Notes: generated by a model from the letters alone, not told the origin. DNA of 64,000 bases from Oenococcus oeni DSM 20252 = AWRIB129 (GCF_000372485.1 NZ_AQVA01000003.1:90336-154335); one strand, 5' to 3'; shown: positions 17,342-27,036, numbered from the stretch's first letter. Numbers and translations: made by a program.

Positions 17342-18430
17342 ATGAAGTATAATTTTGAAAAAAGAATTTCTAAATTAAGAAAACTTTTTGATGTTTTAGA
17401 AATAGATTCAATGATTGTCTACCAGGGATATAACAACGAGTATTTAACCGGTTTTTCCGGTGGAAGTGGTGAAGGGATGTTTGTCTTGAGCCGCAATCAT
17501 GCCTTATTAGTGACTGACAGTAGATACCAGGAAGCGTATCAAAATAATCTTCCAAATGGAGTCGACCTGAAAATTAGTCGTGATTATTATGGAGAAACTG
17601 CTAAAACTTTAAATTCGTGGAAAGTAAAGAAAGTCGGTTTTGAAGAAAACCTGCCATTTTATGTTTTTGATTTTCTGGATGGTGAATTAGAAGCCGAATT
17701 TGTACCAACGCCAGCTCCAATTGAAGCCTTACGAGAGATTAAAGATGATGATGAAGTAGAAAATCTGCGTCAGGCCACAAAACGTTCCGTAACGGCTTTT
17801 AACCAATTAATCGATTGGATAAAAATAGGTCTAACAGAGAAAGAAATTGCTGATCAATTGGATTATTTTGCTCGTCACCAAGGGCTGGAAAAAGCTAGTT
17901 TTGATACAATTGTTGCCTCGGGCGAGAATTCTTCCAAACCTCATGGAACAGCTTCTGATCGTAAAATTGAGAGTGGTGATTTGGTTACAATTGATTTTGG
18001 TTATTACTTTAACCACTATACTTCCGATATCACGAGAACTATTGCGATTGGAGAAATTGATCCGCGCTTGATCAATATTTATCAAATTGTGAGAAAGGCT
18101 CAAGAATTATCGATTGAATCCGTTAGACCCGATGTCGATTTAAAGGAAGTCGATGGCGCTTCGCGTTCTTACATAGAAACAAAAGGTTTTGGAAAAGAAT
18201 ATAATCATGGCGGCGGCCATGGCGTAGGCTTGGATATTCATGAAGGTCCAGCTGTTTCTCCGGGGTCTGACGATGAGGCTGTTACTAGCCAGATATTGAC
18301 AATCGAACCCGGTATTTACATTTCCGGACTTGGCGGTGTTCGAATTGAGGATGATGTTCTGGTTACAAAAAATGGTTTTGAGAATCTCACAGATGGTATT
18401 ACAAGAGATTTAATTAAGATTGAGAAATAA
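17342..18430 (+). CDS. pepP: Xaa-Pro aminopeptidase, M24 family
   Basis: The enzyme removes the first residue of peptides with proline second, helping use of peptides in proline-rich media. At 362 residues it has an N-terminal creatinase-like domain (to about 130) and the M24 pita-bread domain. The metal ligands are visible: LVTIDFGYYFNHYTSDITR (two Asp), HGGGHGVGLDIHE (His), LTIEPGIY (Glu) and GVRIEDDVLV (Glu). Such proteins are often named PepQ or YpdF-like; exact dipeptide preference cannot be seen. The next gene starts two bases after its stop. Confidence 0.88.
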   Translation: MKYNFEKRISKLRKLFDVLEIDSMIVYQGYNNEYLTGFSGGSGEGMFVLSRNHALLVTDSRYQEAYQNNLPNGVDLKISRDYYGETAKTLNSWKVKKVGFEENLPFYVFDFLDGELEAEFVPTPAPIEALREIKDDDEVENLRQATKRSVTAFNQLIDWIKIGLTEKEIADQLDYFARHQGLEKASFDTIVASGENSSKPHGTASDRKIESGDLVTIDFGYYFNHYTSDITRTIAIGEIDPRLINIYQIVRKAQELSIESVRPDVDLKEVDGASRSYIETKGFGKEYNHGGGHGVGLDIHEGPAVSPGSDDEAVTSQILTIEPGIYISGLGGVRIEDDVLVTKNGFENLTDGITRDLIKIEK

Positions 18431-18432
18431 AT

Positions 18433-18939
18433 ATGGCGATTAGATTAGACTATTTAGTATTTTATATTGGAAATTTAAGTTACGGGTTCGACTATGTTTA
18501 CACTAAACGGATCAATGGTCACGCTTTTTATTTAAGGCGATTGCCTCAATCGGAAATCACTGATGTGGCAGATGAGAATTTCGATTTTTATAACCCGCAT
18601 TTTTCTGAAGACTTGCATACGCCTTTTAATTGGAAATATGACGAAAAATTTACCGACCTGACGAGAATATGGGATCATTATTCCGACGTTGCCTTAGGAT
18701 TTATCGAAGATTGGGCGGATGATTATCGCGCTCCTGTCGATCCAAATTCTGATCAGAATGTTGAATGGGGAATTCGTTTCCATTCTCCGAATCTTAAGGG
18801 CGAACAGCTGATTTATGGCGTTAACGCCTATCCTGATCGTTTTGACAGTTTCGTTAATTATTTGAGAAGCTTCGATCCGGAAGCCCCAACAAATGTACCG
18901 GATGATTTGCCTTATTCAAAAGGAAGATTTGCCAATTAA
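18433..18939 (+). CDS. Conserved hypothetical protein
   Basis: This 168-residue acidic soluble protein has no motif that I recognise. It is rich in Asp, Tyr, Phe and Trp (FIEDWADDYRAPVDPNSD, then VNAYPDRFDSFVNYLRSF) and has no membrane segment. It starts two bases after the pepP stop and is probably co-transcribed with it, but the sequence does not show a functional link. efp, which often follows pepP, is not here. Confidence 0.75.
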   Translation: MAIRLDYLVFYIGNLSYGFDYVYTKRINGHAFYLRRLPQSEITDVADENFDFYNPHFSEDLHTPFNWKYDEKFTDLTRIWDHYSDVALGFIEDWADDYRAPVDPNSDQNVEWGIRFHSPNLKGEQLIYGVNAYPDRFDSFVNYLRSFDPEAPTNVPDDLPYSKGRFAN

Positions 18940-18989
18940 AAATTGAAGATATTTTTTAAAACTTTTGCTAATTTCGCGTAATAATTAGT

Positions 18990-19663
18990 ATGCGGGATTT
19001 AACAGCAAAAGTTTTTTTATTAATAAAAATGAATTTAAAAATTATATTTATCTTTGGTGGTATTTCTTTTTTGGCGATCTCATTTTTTATTATGAGTTCG
19101 ATCAAAAGAACCGACAAAGAAGAAAATATTTTATTCTCATCGGCAACAAGTTTAAAAAATGATTCCAATTTAAGTGTTTCCAGTAGCGACAATTTGTCAT
19201 CTAAGGATGAAAAAGTTGACTTTTATGTTGATGTAAAAGGTGCGGTCGCTCAAGAGAAGGTCGTTAAGGTTAAAAGCGGCGAAATAATTATCTCAGCAAT
19301 TAATAAATCTGGTGAGCAAAATCCAATGCCGATTTGAGCCAAATAAATTTGGCGGCGGAAATAATTTCCGGACAGGTTATATATGTGCCAAAAAAAGGTG
19401 AGAAAATTCCAGAACAATTTTGTAATTCCGTCAGCAACAGCTCTTCAACGAATACAAACGCTTCTCAGGCTCAAATTGATATCAATACGGCCGATTTGTC
19501 TGCTCTACAGACAATTAATGGCATTGGGGAGAAAAAAGCTGAAGAGATAGTAAAATATCGCGAAGAACATGGAAAATTTAAATCAATTGATGATTTAAAA
19601 AATATCTCCGGTTTTGGAGATAAAACGGTTGAAAAATTGAACGATTATGTCTTTATTAAATAA
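18990..19663 (+). pseudogene. comEA: Competence DNA receptor ComEA, frameshifted
   Basis: ComEA is a membrane-anchored protein that binds incoming DNA during natural transformation. The first segment has an N-terminal membrane helix (IIFIFGGISFLAISFFIM), a Ser/Asp-rich linker and the SLBB-like domain FYVDVKGAVAQEKVVKVKSG, then stops at 19337. The remainder continues in another frame: NADLSQINLA, IYVPKKGEK, then the helix-hairpin-helix domain IDINTADLSALQTINGIGEKKAEEI. One base appears lost at about 19317-19326, which is not a long homopolymer. Without the C-terminal helix-hairpin-helix the product would not bind DNA. Confidence 0.85.
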
Positions 19664-21941
19664 ACTTGATCGAAACGATTGTCTGTTGATAAGCATTTTT
19701 CTTGCTTCCTTGAGTGGATTTTATTTTCGTAATTCTCTTTTAACAACTGTTTTCGTCTTTTTGTTGTTGATAAGAATTTATTTCAGCAAATTAAAAATAG
19801 CTTTTTTATAGTTCTTGTGTCCAGCCCATTTTTTTTGATTAGATTTTGGTGTTTTCAAGAAAATTTATCGGACCAAACACTTCCAAATCGGGAAAATCAT
19901 CGATTAAAAGTGCATATTTACGCTGATGAAAAATCACCGTTGATGGAGATCGGCTAAAGGCCAAAGCATATGATGAAACAGATCGACAAAAGATTATCAT
20001 CTATTCCAAAATCAAGAATTTACAGGAGAAAAAATTCTGGGAAAATAATCGAGACAATCTTCTCTGCGTCGTAAATGGGGATCTCGGAAAGCCACAAAGA
20101 CCAACCAATTTTAATCAATTCAATGTTAGAAAATATTTTTTGACACAATCAATAACGAATCAGTTGAATTTGAGTAGCTTCGAAAAAATCGGTAAATGGG
20201 AGCCACAGATTTTTTTTGAAAAAATTTCTGATCGAATTCATTTTTTTAGAAAATCTGCAATCGACTATTTCGATTCGATGCCGAGCCCATTGGCTGAATA
20301 TGCTAAAGCTTTAATAATTGGTGATGTGGAGAGCTGTTTCTACGATCAATATCCCGGTATTAGCGATTTAGGATTAATTCATCTTTTTAGTATTTCGGGT
20401 TTTCAAGTAACTTATTTCTTTGTTTTTTTTAAGGAAAAGTTTCAAAAAAATGTATTTTCCCAAGGAACTTTCTCTCACATTGATTGCTCTTGCAATACCT
20501 CTTTTTTTGTTTTTTCCGATAGCGTGCAATCACTGATAAGGCCAATCATAGCTGCTGAATTATCGCTTTTTGCGAGTTATTTCAATTTAAGAGTAGAAAA
20601 AGAAAAGATTTGGTCCTTTTCTTTAGCAACTGGACTTTTGCTTTCACCAATGCTTTTGCTTAATCTTGGAGGACAGTTATCTTATCTACTGAGTTTTTCT
20701 TTGATGTTTATTGCGCATTTAAAGCCCTTTAAGCAAGGCCTTTTGATGAGTTCTGTGACGATTCCGATTATTTTAAATAGCAAATTTACCTGGCATTTTT
20801 TAAGTATGCCGGCTAATTTTTTTCGATTCCTATTTTCGGAATAGTTATCATGCCGTTAATTGGCCTGGCAGTTGTTCTGCATCCCTTTTGGACTCAAGCA
20901 GTTTGTTTTATTAATTATTTGGTTGCTTTATTTGCGGATTTAATAGAAATGATTTCAAAAATACCCGGTAAAATTGTTTTTGGAAAAATGGAAGATTATT
21001 TAGTCATTCCTTTGGTTTGCCTTATTTTATTGTCTTTTGATCAACGAAAAAAAATTCGCAATTTCTCTTTGATGGCTATTGCCACTGCCTTTACAGCTAG
21101 TTTCTGTTTTATTCATTTTCCAATGAATGGAGAGTTTTCGGCATTTGATATCGGTCAAGGAGATTCCCTGTTATTAAGAACTCCTTTGAATCAAAAAACA
21201 ATATTGATCGATACTGGTGGGAAAGTGGCTTTGCCACAGGAAGAATGGCAAATTTCCAAAACAAGCTCGAATCAGGCAAAATCGATCATTATAAATTATC
21301 TTCAATCCAAAGGAATCAACCTCTTGGATTTTTTACTCTTGACTCATGGCGATATGGATCATGTCGGAAATGCTAAATATCTGTTCTCTTCAATTAAGAT
21401 TAAACATCTTATAGTTCCATTAGGAATGACAAAAACAAATTCTTTCCGAAGAGAAATTAAACCTTATTTAGGAAAGACAGACGTTATCGAAGTTACGAAT
21501 CAAGTCCAAATTCGAAATTTTCCATTCCGAATTCTCCATCCTTTCAAAAGTGGATCTGCCGTTAACGAAGATTCAATTGCATTATTTGCAAAAGTGGGCA
21601 ACCTAAATGTCTTGACCGCTGGTGATTTACCTCAAGAGGGAGAAAGAGAAATTGCATCTCGATATCCAGATCTTAAAATTGATTTACTTAAATTTGGTCA
21701 TCATGGGTCAAAAACTTCCAGCAACATCAACGTTTTGAATCATTGGCAGGTTAAATATGGAATTATTTCAGCTGGTAGGCATAATCGTTATGGGCATCCA
21801 AAAAAAGAAACTCTTGAAACAATATCAAGACTCAAAATCCGTGCTTTTAACACTCAAACAAATGGAATGATTCGTTTCGTTTATAATAACGATAAAAGTT
21901 ATTTTCAGACCTTTACTAAGGATTTCAATGACTCCGACTGA
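19647..21941 (+). pseudogene. comEC: Competence channel ComEC, multiply frameshifted
   Basis: ComEC forms the membrane channel that takes up DNA strands and carries a metallo-beta-lactamase-like domain. The start overlaps comEA (ATG at 19647). Reading must change frame near 19802-19807 (T6, stop at 19809), near 19940-19955 (stop 19955), near 20423-20450 (A7) and back near 20502-20515 (T7/T6), and near 20829 (stop 20842). Between breaks the expected parts are clear: GLIHLFSISGFQVTYFF of the competence domain, SLIRPIIAAELSL, then FDIGQGDSLLL, LLTHGDMDHVGN and FGHHGSKTSSN of the MBL domain, which is intact in the last 363 codons. Five breaks make this a dead gene. Confidence 0.9.
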
Positions 21942-22923
21942 TTTTAAAAAACAAATTAAGAATAAACGATTACCAGCTTTGATTTTTTTTACAGGAACTG
22001 AGGATTTTTTGACGGAACAATTTTCTAATTTACTTGAGAATTCAATTGATGAAAATTTTCGAGCTTGGGATTTTGTTAGAGCAGACGTCAATGATACCGG
22101 TATCAAAGAAGTACTGGCTGATGTTTCAACACTTTCATTTAATGCCAGTAGGCGGATTGTGATAGTCGAAAATCCATTATTTTTGACAGCTAAAAATAGT
22201 TTGGAAAAAAGTGAAGAGAATTTATTACTGAAATATTTAAACAATCCGGAGGGCGAGAATAGCTTAATTATCAATGCTGTTAATTTCAGTCTAGATAAAA
22301 GAAAAAAAACGGTTAAAAGCTTAATCAAAACAGCTGAAAATGTTGATTTTAAACCGCTTGATGAACGACAAATATTGCAAATTGTCAAGAAACGTTTTTT
22401 GGTTGCCGATATTTCGATCGAAGATGCAGTATTGAATTATTATTTTCGAAGATTAGCCTTCAATTTACGTCTAATTATTAATAATCTTGACAAACTTCTG
22501 TTATATGGCCAAAATCACATAATTGATAATCATGTGATCGATTTTCTAATCGCTCCGGAATCAACTGAATCGGCTTTTGATTTAATTGAGGCAATCAATC
22601 AAAAAAAACCGGGAAAAGTTCTCAAAATTTATGAAGAACTAATTGACCGGGGTGAAGCTCCAATTAGGATCAATGCTTTATTGCTATCACAATATCGTTT
22701 ACTTATCCAAGCTAAATCTTTGAAGTTAAATGACCAAAATTTGTCTCGTCTTCTCCATATTCATCCTTATCGAGCCAAATTAGCCAATCAGTTGGCAAGT
22801 CTGAAAACTTTCGGCGAGTTAAGCAACAGTTTTTTAAATTTATCTGATATTGAATTAAAACTTAAATCAACAAGACTTGATCCAAAAATGCTTTTTGAAA
22901 TATTTTTATCTAAAAATACTTAA
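21928..22923 (+). CDS. holA: DNA polymerase III delta subunit
   Basis: HolA opens the sliding clamp within the clamp loader. The 331-residue protein has the three-domain layout of the family: an N-terminal AAA+-like domain lacking a P-loop (LIFFTGTEDFLTEQFSNLL), the motif STESAFDLIEAINQKKPGKVL in the middle and a helical collar domain ending DPKMLFEIFL. Its start overlaps the comEC end by 14 bases, the usual gene order, so it probably relied on comEC translation and may now depend on an internal start. Its stop overlaps the opposite CPBP gene by four bases. Confidence 0.92.
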   Translation: MTPTDFKKQIKNKRLPALIFFTGTEDFLTEQFSNLLENSIDENFRAWDFVRADVNDTGIKEVLADVSTLSFNASRRIVIVENPLFLTAKNSLEKSEENLLLKYLNNPEGENSLIINAVNFSLDKRKKTVKSLIKTAENVDFKPLDERQILQIVKKRFLVADISIEDAVLNYYFRRLAFNLRLIINNLDKLLLYGQNHIIDNHVIDFLIAPESTESAFDLIEAINQKKPGKVLKIYEELIDRGEAPIRINALLLSQYRLLIQAKSLKLNDQNLSRLLHIHPYRAKLANQLASLKTFGELSNSFLNLSDIELKLKSTRLDPKMLFEIFLSKNT

Positions 22924-23765
22924 TTCCAATTTTTTTGCAGTTTCTTTAAATTGATTTTTTTGAGAAACAATTTTGCATATGCAAAGAAAATAATTAATAT
23001 CGTCAGATTGAAAACGAAGTCGATTAAATTAACAGTAGGATGACCTAGGCCAAAAATTGCTTTTGGATCGGCCATAAAGGCAATAAAATCAATTAATGTG
23101 TGAGAAATAATCGTTACAGTAAGATTTTTAGTTACCAGGTACACCAGTCCGAAAAGAATTCCCAAGGCACTTGTATAAATAATTTGGACGCTTGTAATTT
23201 CCAAACTTGCCGAGAAGAGGTTGATTAAATGCAATGCAGAGAAAAAAATTGCGGAAATAATTACAGTTACAAAAAAACTAAAGTTTTTAGCAGTACTTTC
23301 TTCTAATTTTCCGATGATCATTCCGCGCGCCGCATATTCTTCGAAAATTCCTACTAAAAGCGAAACACTCGCTGCCGTAAAAAAATCAAAGAAAGAGATT
23401 GCGCTTTTTTTTGATAAATAGACATAGAGGTTTATTCCTATAAAAATGATGACCGGCGACCCAATCGCAAGAGCCCGAAAGAATTTTTTGTTTAAAAAAA
23501 ATACCTTCACTTTGAAAAGAAAATGGTTGAATAACCATATAAATAGTAAAGCTAATCCTTCTCCGAGAATTGTGAGCCAACTCAGAAACGAATGATTTTC
23601 TATTAATGATTGATATTTAGTTGCCGAAAGGCCTAAAAGAAAATTTGGACCGATATACACAGATAAGAGAATCAACATTGCGAGGATCGAACCGCAAACT
23701 AATGAAAAAATCGTCGATAAAAGAATTAATAACGATTCAAATAATATTTCCCTACGATCTTTCAT
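22920..23765 (-). CDS. CPBP/CAAX-type intramembrane metalloprotease
   Basis: The 281-residue protein has about seven to eight hydrophobic helices and the three motifs of the CPBP (Abi) family: FEEYAARG (paired Glu and Arg), FSALHLIN (His) and ISHTLIDFI (His). In lactic acid bacteria members are linked to bacteriocin self-immunity, but the substrate here is unknown. The ATG lies only three bases beyond the end of the tRNA-Ser gene on the same strand, and no ribosome site fits in between, so translation may begin on an RNA trimmed by tRNA processing, or at a later start codon. Confidence 0.85.
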   Translation of the reverse strand: MKDRREILFESLLILLSTIFSLVCGSILAMLILLSVYIGPNFLLGLSATKYQSLIENHSFLSWLTILGEGLALLFIWLFNHFLFKVKVFFLNKKFFRALAIGSPVIIFIGINLYVYLSKKSAISFFDFFTAASVSLLVGIFEEYAARGMIIGKLEESTAKNFSFFVTVIISAIFFSALHLINLFSASLEITSVQIIYTSALGILFGLVYLVTKNLTVTIISHTLIDFIAFMADPKAIFGLGHPTVNLIDFVFNLTILIIFFAYAKLFLKKINLKKLQKNWN

Positions 23766-23768
23766 GAA

Positions 23769-23856
23769 GGAGACACGGGGATTCGAACCCCGGCGCCGAT
23801 TCTACATCGGTTCGGCGGATTTCGAGTCCGCTGCATTACCACTCTGCCATGTCTCC
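23769..23856 (-). tRNA. tRNA-Ser (CGA)
   Basis: On the minus strand the acceptor stem GGAGACA/TGTCTCC, a D arm, an anticodon loop CTCGAAA with anticodon CGA (plus-strand 23822-23824), a long class II variable arm and the T arm GGGGTTCGAATCCCC are all visible. CCA is not encoded, and the base after the acceptor stem reads T on the minus strand, unusual for a discriminator. The CPBP gene begins immediately downstream. Confidence 0.92.
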
Positions 23857-24021
23857 GAGCTACAGAACAATTCTAGCAAAAATTAGGTTTTTTTCCTACA
23901 TAAATTCGACAAAATGTTTTTATTAAATCAAACTAATGAAAAAAATGGTAATTAGGTATAATTTTCCAAATATTCTTCACGATCAAAAATACATCACTGA
24001 ATTTAGATTATAATTAAAACC

Positions 24022-25191
24022 ATGGAAATCGGAATTGATCAAATATCTTTTTTTACACCAAATCTTTATTTAGACTTAACCGAACTTGCTGAAAAACGTG
24101 GCGTGGATCCAAATAAGTATTTGGTAGGTATTGGCCAAGAAAAGCAAAGTATTGTTCCACCCACTCAGGATTCGGTTTCAATGGCCGCCAATGCGGCTTC
24201 GATTCTGCTTGAGCAAAAGTCGACTGAGTTTTTGAATTCGATTGATGAGATTTTATTTGCGAGTGAATCGGGAATAGATAATTCCAAATCAGGAGCGGTT
24301 TATTTGCAAAAGCTACTTAATTTAAAGAAAAATATGCGAGCTATTGAGATCAAACAGGCCTGTTATGGGGGCACGTTTGCCTTGATGACTGCATTCGATT
24401 ATGTCAAGCTTCACCCCAATAAACGTATTCTGGTTGTGGCTTCGGATATAGCAAGGTATGGTTTGAAAAGTGCAGGCGAAGTGACACAAGGGGCTGGAGC
24501 AGTTGCAATGCTTGTTAGCACTCAACCAAGACTGGCGAGTTATAACTGGGATTCTGTTTTTCAGTCCGAAGATCTGATGGACTTTTGGCGTCCGCTTGAT
24601 CAAAGCGAAGCGTTGGTTTTTGGGAAAATGAGTCAGGAAATATACGAAAAATTTTTTTATGAAATATGGCAGACTTATTCTCAGAAAAATTTAAAGAAAG
24701 TTTCCGACTTTGCGGCTTTTGTTTTTCATTTACCCTTTACGAAAATGGGGAAAAAAGCGCTTGATCAAATTAATGATCAAATTGACGAATCCAAAAAAGA
24801 CCAATTGGAAAAAAATCGTTTGGCCGGGCAGATCTATAATCGAAAAGTTGGTAATTTATACACTGGGTCGCTTTATTTGAGCTTAATATCTTTACTCAAA
24901 AATAACATTCTCAAAAATAACGATAGAATCGCAATGTTTTCTTATGGCAGTGGAGCGGAAGGAGAACTATATTCTCTTTCACTGGCAGCTGACTATCGAC
25001 AGGCTATTCTTGGAGACCCGGCTCAAATGATCGCTTCGCGGAGAAAAGTTTCAGTAGACGAGTATGAAGGACTTTTTCGAGCATTTCCGGAAGACAGTGA
25101 AGATCATGAATTGACTAATTCATATGATTCATCCCACTTTCAATTAAAGAGAATAAAAGATCATCAACGAATTTATGGGGATAATTTTTAA
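24022..25191 (+). CDS. mvaS: Hydroxymethylglutaryl-CoA synthase
   Basis: This enzyme condenses acetyl-CoA with acetoacetyl-CoA to HMG-CoA, entering the mevalonate route to isoprenoids used by many cocci and lactobacilli. It is 389 residues. The catalytic cysteine is Cys114 in IEIKQACYGGTF and is the only cysteine in the protein; Glu82 in FASESGID matches the catalytic acid, and FVFHLPFTKMGKKAL carries the catalytic His. Other mevalonate genes are not in the window. A TATAAT at 24009-24014 puts the RNA start at about the ATG, with no ribosome site, so a leaderless message is likely. Confidence 0.95.
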   Translation: MEIGIDQISFFTPNLYLDLTELAEKRGVDPNKYLVGIGQEKQSIVPPTQDSVSMAANAASILLEQKSTEFLNSIDEILFASESGIDNSKSGAVYLQKLLNLKKNMRAIEIKQACYGGTFALMTAFDYVKLHPNKRILVVASDIARYGLKSAGEVTQGAGAVAMLVSTQPRLASYNWDSVFQSEDLMDFWRPLDQSEALVFGKMSQEIYEKFFYEIWQTYSQKNLKKVSDFAAFVFHLPFTKMGKKALDQINDQIDESKKDQLEKNRLAGQIYNRKVGNLYTGSLYLSLISLLKNNILKNNDRIAMFSYGSGAEGELYSLSLAADYRQAILGDPAQMIASRRKVSVDEYEGLFRAFPEDSEDHELTNSYDSSHFQLKRIKDHQRIYGDNF

Positions 25192-25241
25192 TTTTTTTAT
25201 TATTTAATTCCGACTTTTGATAAGATACTTGCGAGGTGAAT

Positions 25242-25685
25242 ATGGCAAAGAATATCTATTTGGCAAGCCCATTTTTTGATGACGAACAAATTGCAAGAGT
25301 TAAAAAGATTGAAAAAGCTCTAGAAAGTAATCCGACTGTTATGGATTACTACGATCCTCGACTGCATCAGCATGAAGAACTGGAATTTGGTAGTCCTGAA
25401 TGGCAGACAGTAACTTATAACAGTGACATTGAAGCCATCGAAGAAGCCGATGTAATTGTTGCAATAGTGGATTTTGAGGGTCAAAATGTCGATTCAGGGA
25501 CTGCCATGGAAATTGGTTATGCCGTTAAAAAAGGGACGCCAATTCTGATTTTTCAAGAAAAAGAACCAGTTCTTAATCTGATGTTTTCAGTGCCGGTGCA
25601 TGCTTACATGAGTAAGCCTGAAGACATTGCCAATTACGATTTTGACGCAATGAAAAAAATCCCTTATAAGGGAAAAGTCGTTTAA
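25242..25685 (+). CDS. Nucleoside 2-deoxyribosyltransferase
   Basis: The enzyme moves the deoxyribose of a deoxynucleoside between bases, salvaging nucleosides. The 147-residue protein begins KNIYLASPFFDDEQIARV, has the active-site stretch EADVIVAIVDFEGQNVDSGTA followed by MEIGYAVKKGTPI, and ends typically. The nucleophile would be the Glu in GTAMEIGYA. GAGGTG stands before the ATG at 25242; the GTG six bases earlier is inside that site and is not used. It is monocistronic and converges with lexA. Confidence 0.88.
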   Translation: MAKNIYLASPFFDDEQIARVKKIEKALESNPTVMDYYDPRLHQHEELEFGSPEWQTVTYNSDIEAIEEADVIVAIVDFEGQNVDSGTAMEIGYAVKKGTPILIFQEKEPVLNLMFSVPVHAYMSKPEDIANYDFDAMKKIPYKGKVV

Positions 25686-25725
25686 TATAATTAATTAATC
25701 GTGTAACGGAAAATTTCTTTATAAA

Positions 25726-25768
25726 AAACTCCCTTTACAAAAAAATAATTTCTCAGTAAATGGAGTTT
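25726..25768 (-). terminator. Terminator overlapping the last codons of lexA
   Basis: AAACTCCCTTTAC pairs, with one mismatch, with GTAAATGGAGTTT, which is the end of the lexA coding sequence. On the minus strand the second arm runs into TTTATA. It may also act on the convergent deoxyribosyltransferase transcript. Confidence 0.6.
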
Positions 25769-26391
25769 CGATATAAGCCAACAACTTTTCCGAGAATAGA
25801 AACGTTTTCGACAATGATTGGGGCCATCGTATCATTTTCGGGCTGCAGTCGATAGTGATTGCTTTCTTTGAAAAAGCGTTTAACGGTCGCTTCACCCTCT
25901 CCATTGCCAAAATCAGTTGTCATTGCAACGACAATATCACCGTTGTCGGCATAGTCCTGCTTGCGAACGAAAACCATATCGCCATCCAGAATGCCAATAT
26001 TGATCATTGAAGTTCCGGAAACTCTAAGAACGAAAAGATCGCCGTCGAAACGCTCGAGATCAGATGGGATTGGTAAAAATTCGGTTGCGGCTTGCTCAAC
26101 GGCTAAAATGGGCATACCAGCTGTAACTAAACCAATAATCGGAACCTTGCCGGGAGTCTCGGGTACACCCAAAGCTCTTAATCCTTTCTCGGTAATTTCA
26201 ATTGCCCGTGGTTTTGTTGGGTCCTTGTGCAGGAGACCGTGTTTTTCCAGGCGATCGATATGCCCATGAACGGTTGAGGTCGACGACAGACCAACTGCCT
26301 CCCCGATCTCACGGACTGTTGGAGGGTAACCTTTTTCATTTTGTTTTTCGTAAATAAAACGGAGAATTCCGAGTTGCTTTGTCTCTGCCAT
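25753..26391 (-). CDS. lexA: LexA repressor, SOS regulator
   Basis: LexA represses DNA-damage genes and cleaves itself when RecA is activated. It has 212 residues: a winged helix with [19 protein letters not shown] at the N-terminus, the cleavage bond Ala91-Gly92 in [11 protein letters not shown], and the Ser/Lys pair at Ser128 (SGTSMINIG) and Lys171 (ATVKRF). All catalytic features are intact. A perfect Gram-positive SOS box overlaps its own -35 region. The divergent operon across this box is the usual ynzC/yneF neighbourhood. Confidence 0.96.
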   Translation of the reverse strand: MAETKQLGILRFIYEKQNEKGYPPTVREIGEAVGLSSTSTVHGHIDRLEKHGLLHKDPTKPRAIEITEKGLRALGVPETPGKVPIIGLVTAGMPILAVEQAATEFLPIPSDLERFDGDLFVLRVSGTSMINIGILDGDMVFVRKQDYADNGDIVVAMTTDFGNGEGEATVKRFFKESNHYRLQPENDTMAPIIVENVSILGKVVGLYRNSIY

Positions 26392-26426
26392 CGCCGAGCC
26401 TTTCTAATAACTTATTGCTATATGCA

Positions 26427-26455
26427 ATTATAGCGGAAGACATAGCTTATAACAA
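26427..26455 (-). promoter_or_regulatory. lexA promoter
   Basis: On the minus strand TTGTTA (26455-26450), a 17-base spacer and TATAAT (26432-26427) form a strong sigma-A promoter. The SOS box overlaps the -35 element, so LexA would repress its own gene. Confidence 0.75.
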
Positions 26456-26466
26456 ACACATGTTCG
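26453..26466. promoter_or_regulatory. SOS box between lexA and the ynzC-like gene
   Basis: The minus strand reads CGAACATGTGTTTG, an exact match to the Firmicute LexA consensus CGAACRNRYGTTYG. It covers the lexA -35 region and lies about 30 bases upstream of the TATAAT of the divergent gene. Confidence 0.9.
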
Positions 26467-26521
26467 TAAAATTTAATAAAAACGCAAAAACTTTTGTATA
26501 ATACAAGTATGGAGAATTCTA

Positions 26522-26827
26522 ATGGTTGATAATTCACGATCAGAAAAAGAGCATAAAGAACCCGAATTTATTGTTGATGAAGACGAGCAGGCGAAGAATG
26601 AGGCTTTAAGAGCTCGAATCAATGAATTAGCCGCTAAGCAAAAAACTTCAAAAGGGCTCACGGAAGCGGAAAAGAAGGAGCAAAAACAACTACGACAGAA
26701 GTTTTTGGAAAATTTCCGTAAAACTTTTCGTTCACAGGTTGAAATATTGCAGGTTTTCGATAAGAATGGTAAAGAAGTTACTCCTAAAAAAGTAATCGAT
26801 ATTCAAAAAAAGAAAGGATTAAGATAG
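26522..26827 (+). CDS. DUF896 (UPF0291, YnzC-like) protein
   Basis: This 101-residue protein contains the DUF896 core RINELAAKQKTSKGLTEAE followed by LRQKFLENFRKTFRSQVE, a basic helical hairpin. An extra acidic N-terminal tail of about 30 residues precedes it. In Bacillus, ynzC belongs to the LexA-controlled yneA operon, and the placement next to lexA is the same here; no yneA is visible. TATAAT at 26497-26502 and a GGAG just before the ATG give a short leader. The biochemical role is unknown. Confidence 0.85.
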   Translation: MVDNSRSEKEHKEPEFIVDEDEQAKNEALRARINELAAKQKTSKGLTEAEKKEQKQLRQKFLENFRKTFRSQVEILQVFDKNGKEVTPKKVIDIQKKKGLR

Positions 26828-26829
26828 AT

Positions 26830-27036
26830 ATGAGCTGGATATGGTTTCTATTAATCGGTCTCGTGATCGGCTTGGCTGCAGGAATGGTTATTTCTCGCTT
26901 TACATTAAAAAGTTATCTGAAGAAGAACCCTCCGATTAACGAGCAAATGCTTAAGCAAATCGGTGCTTCGATGGGTCGTAATTTAAGTCAAAAGCAAATC
27001 AATCAAATGATGTCACAGATGAAGAAGAATTATTAA
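26830..27036 (+). CDS. YneF family (UPF0154) small membrane protein
   Basis: The 68-residue protein has one N-terminal membrane helix (WIWFLLIGLVIGLAAGMVIS) and a cytoplasmic tail PPINEQMLKQIGASMGRNLSQKQINQ, diagnostic of the YneF family. It follows the DUF896 gene by two bases. The family is conserved in Firmicutes without a known function. Confidence 0.9.
   Translation: MSWIWFLLIGLVIGLAAGMVISRFTLKSYLKKNPPINEQMLKQIGASMGRNLSQKQINQMMSQMKKNY

Noticed and set aside
21825..22388. 187-codon minus-strand frame across comEC and holA
   Set aside because: Low-complexity Ser/Leu/Lys sequence antisense to holA, without a start site or motif.
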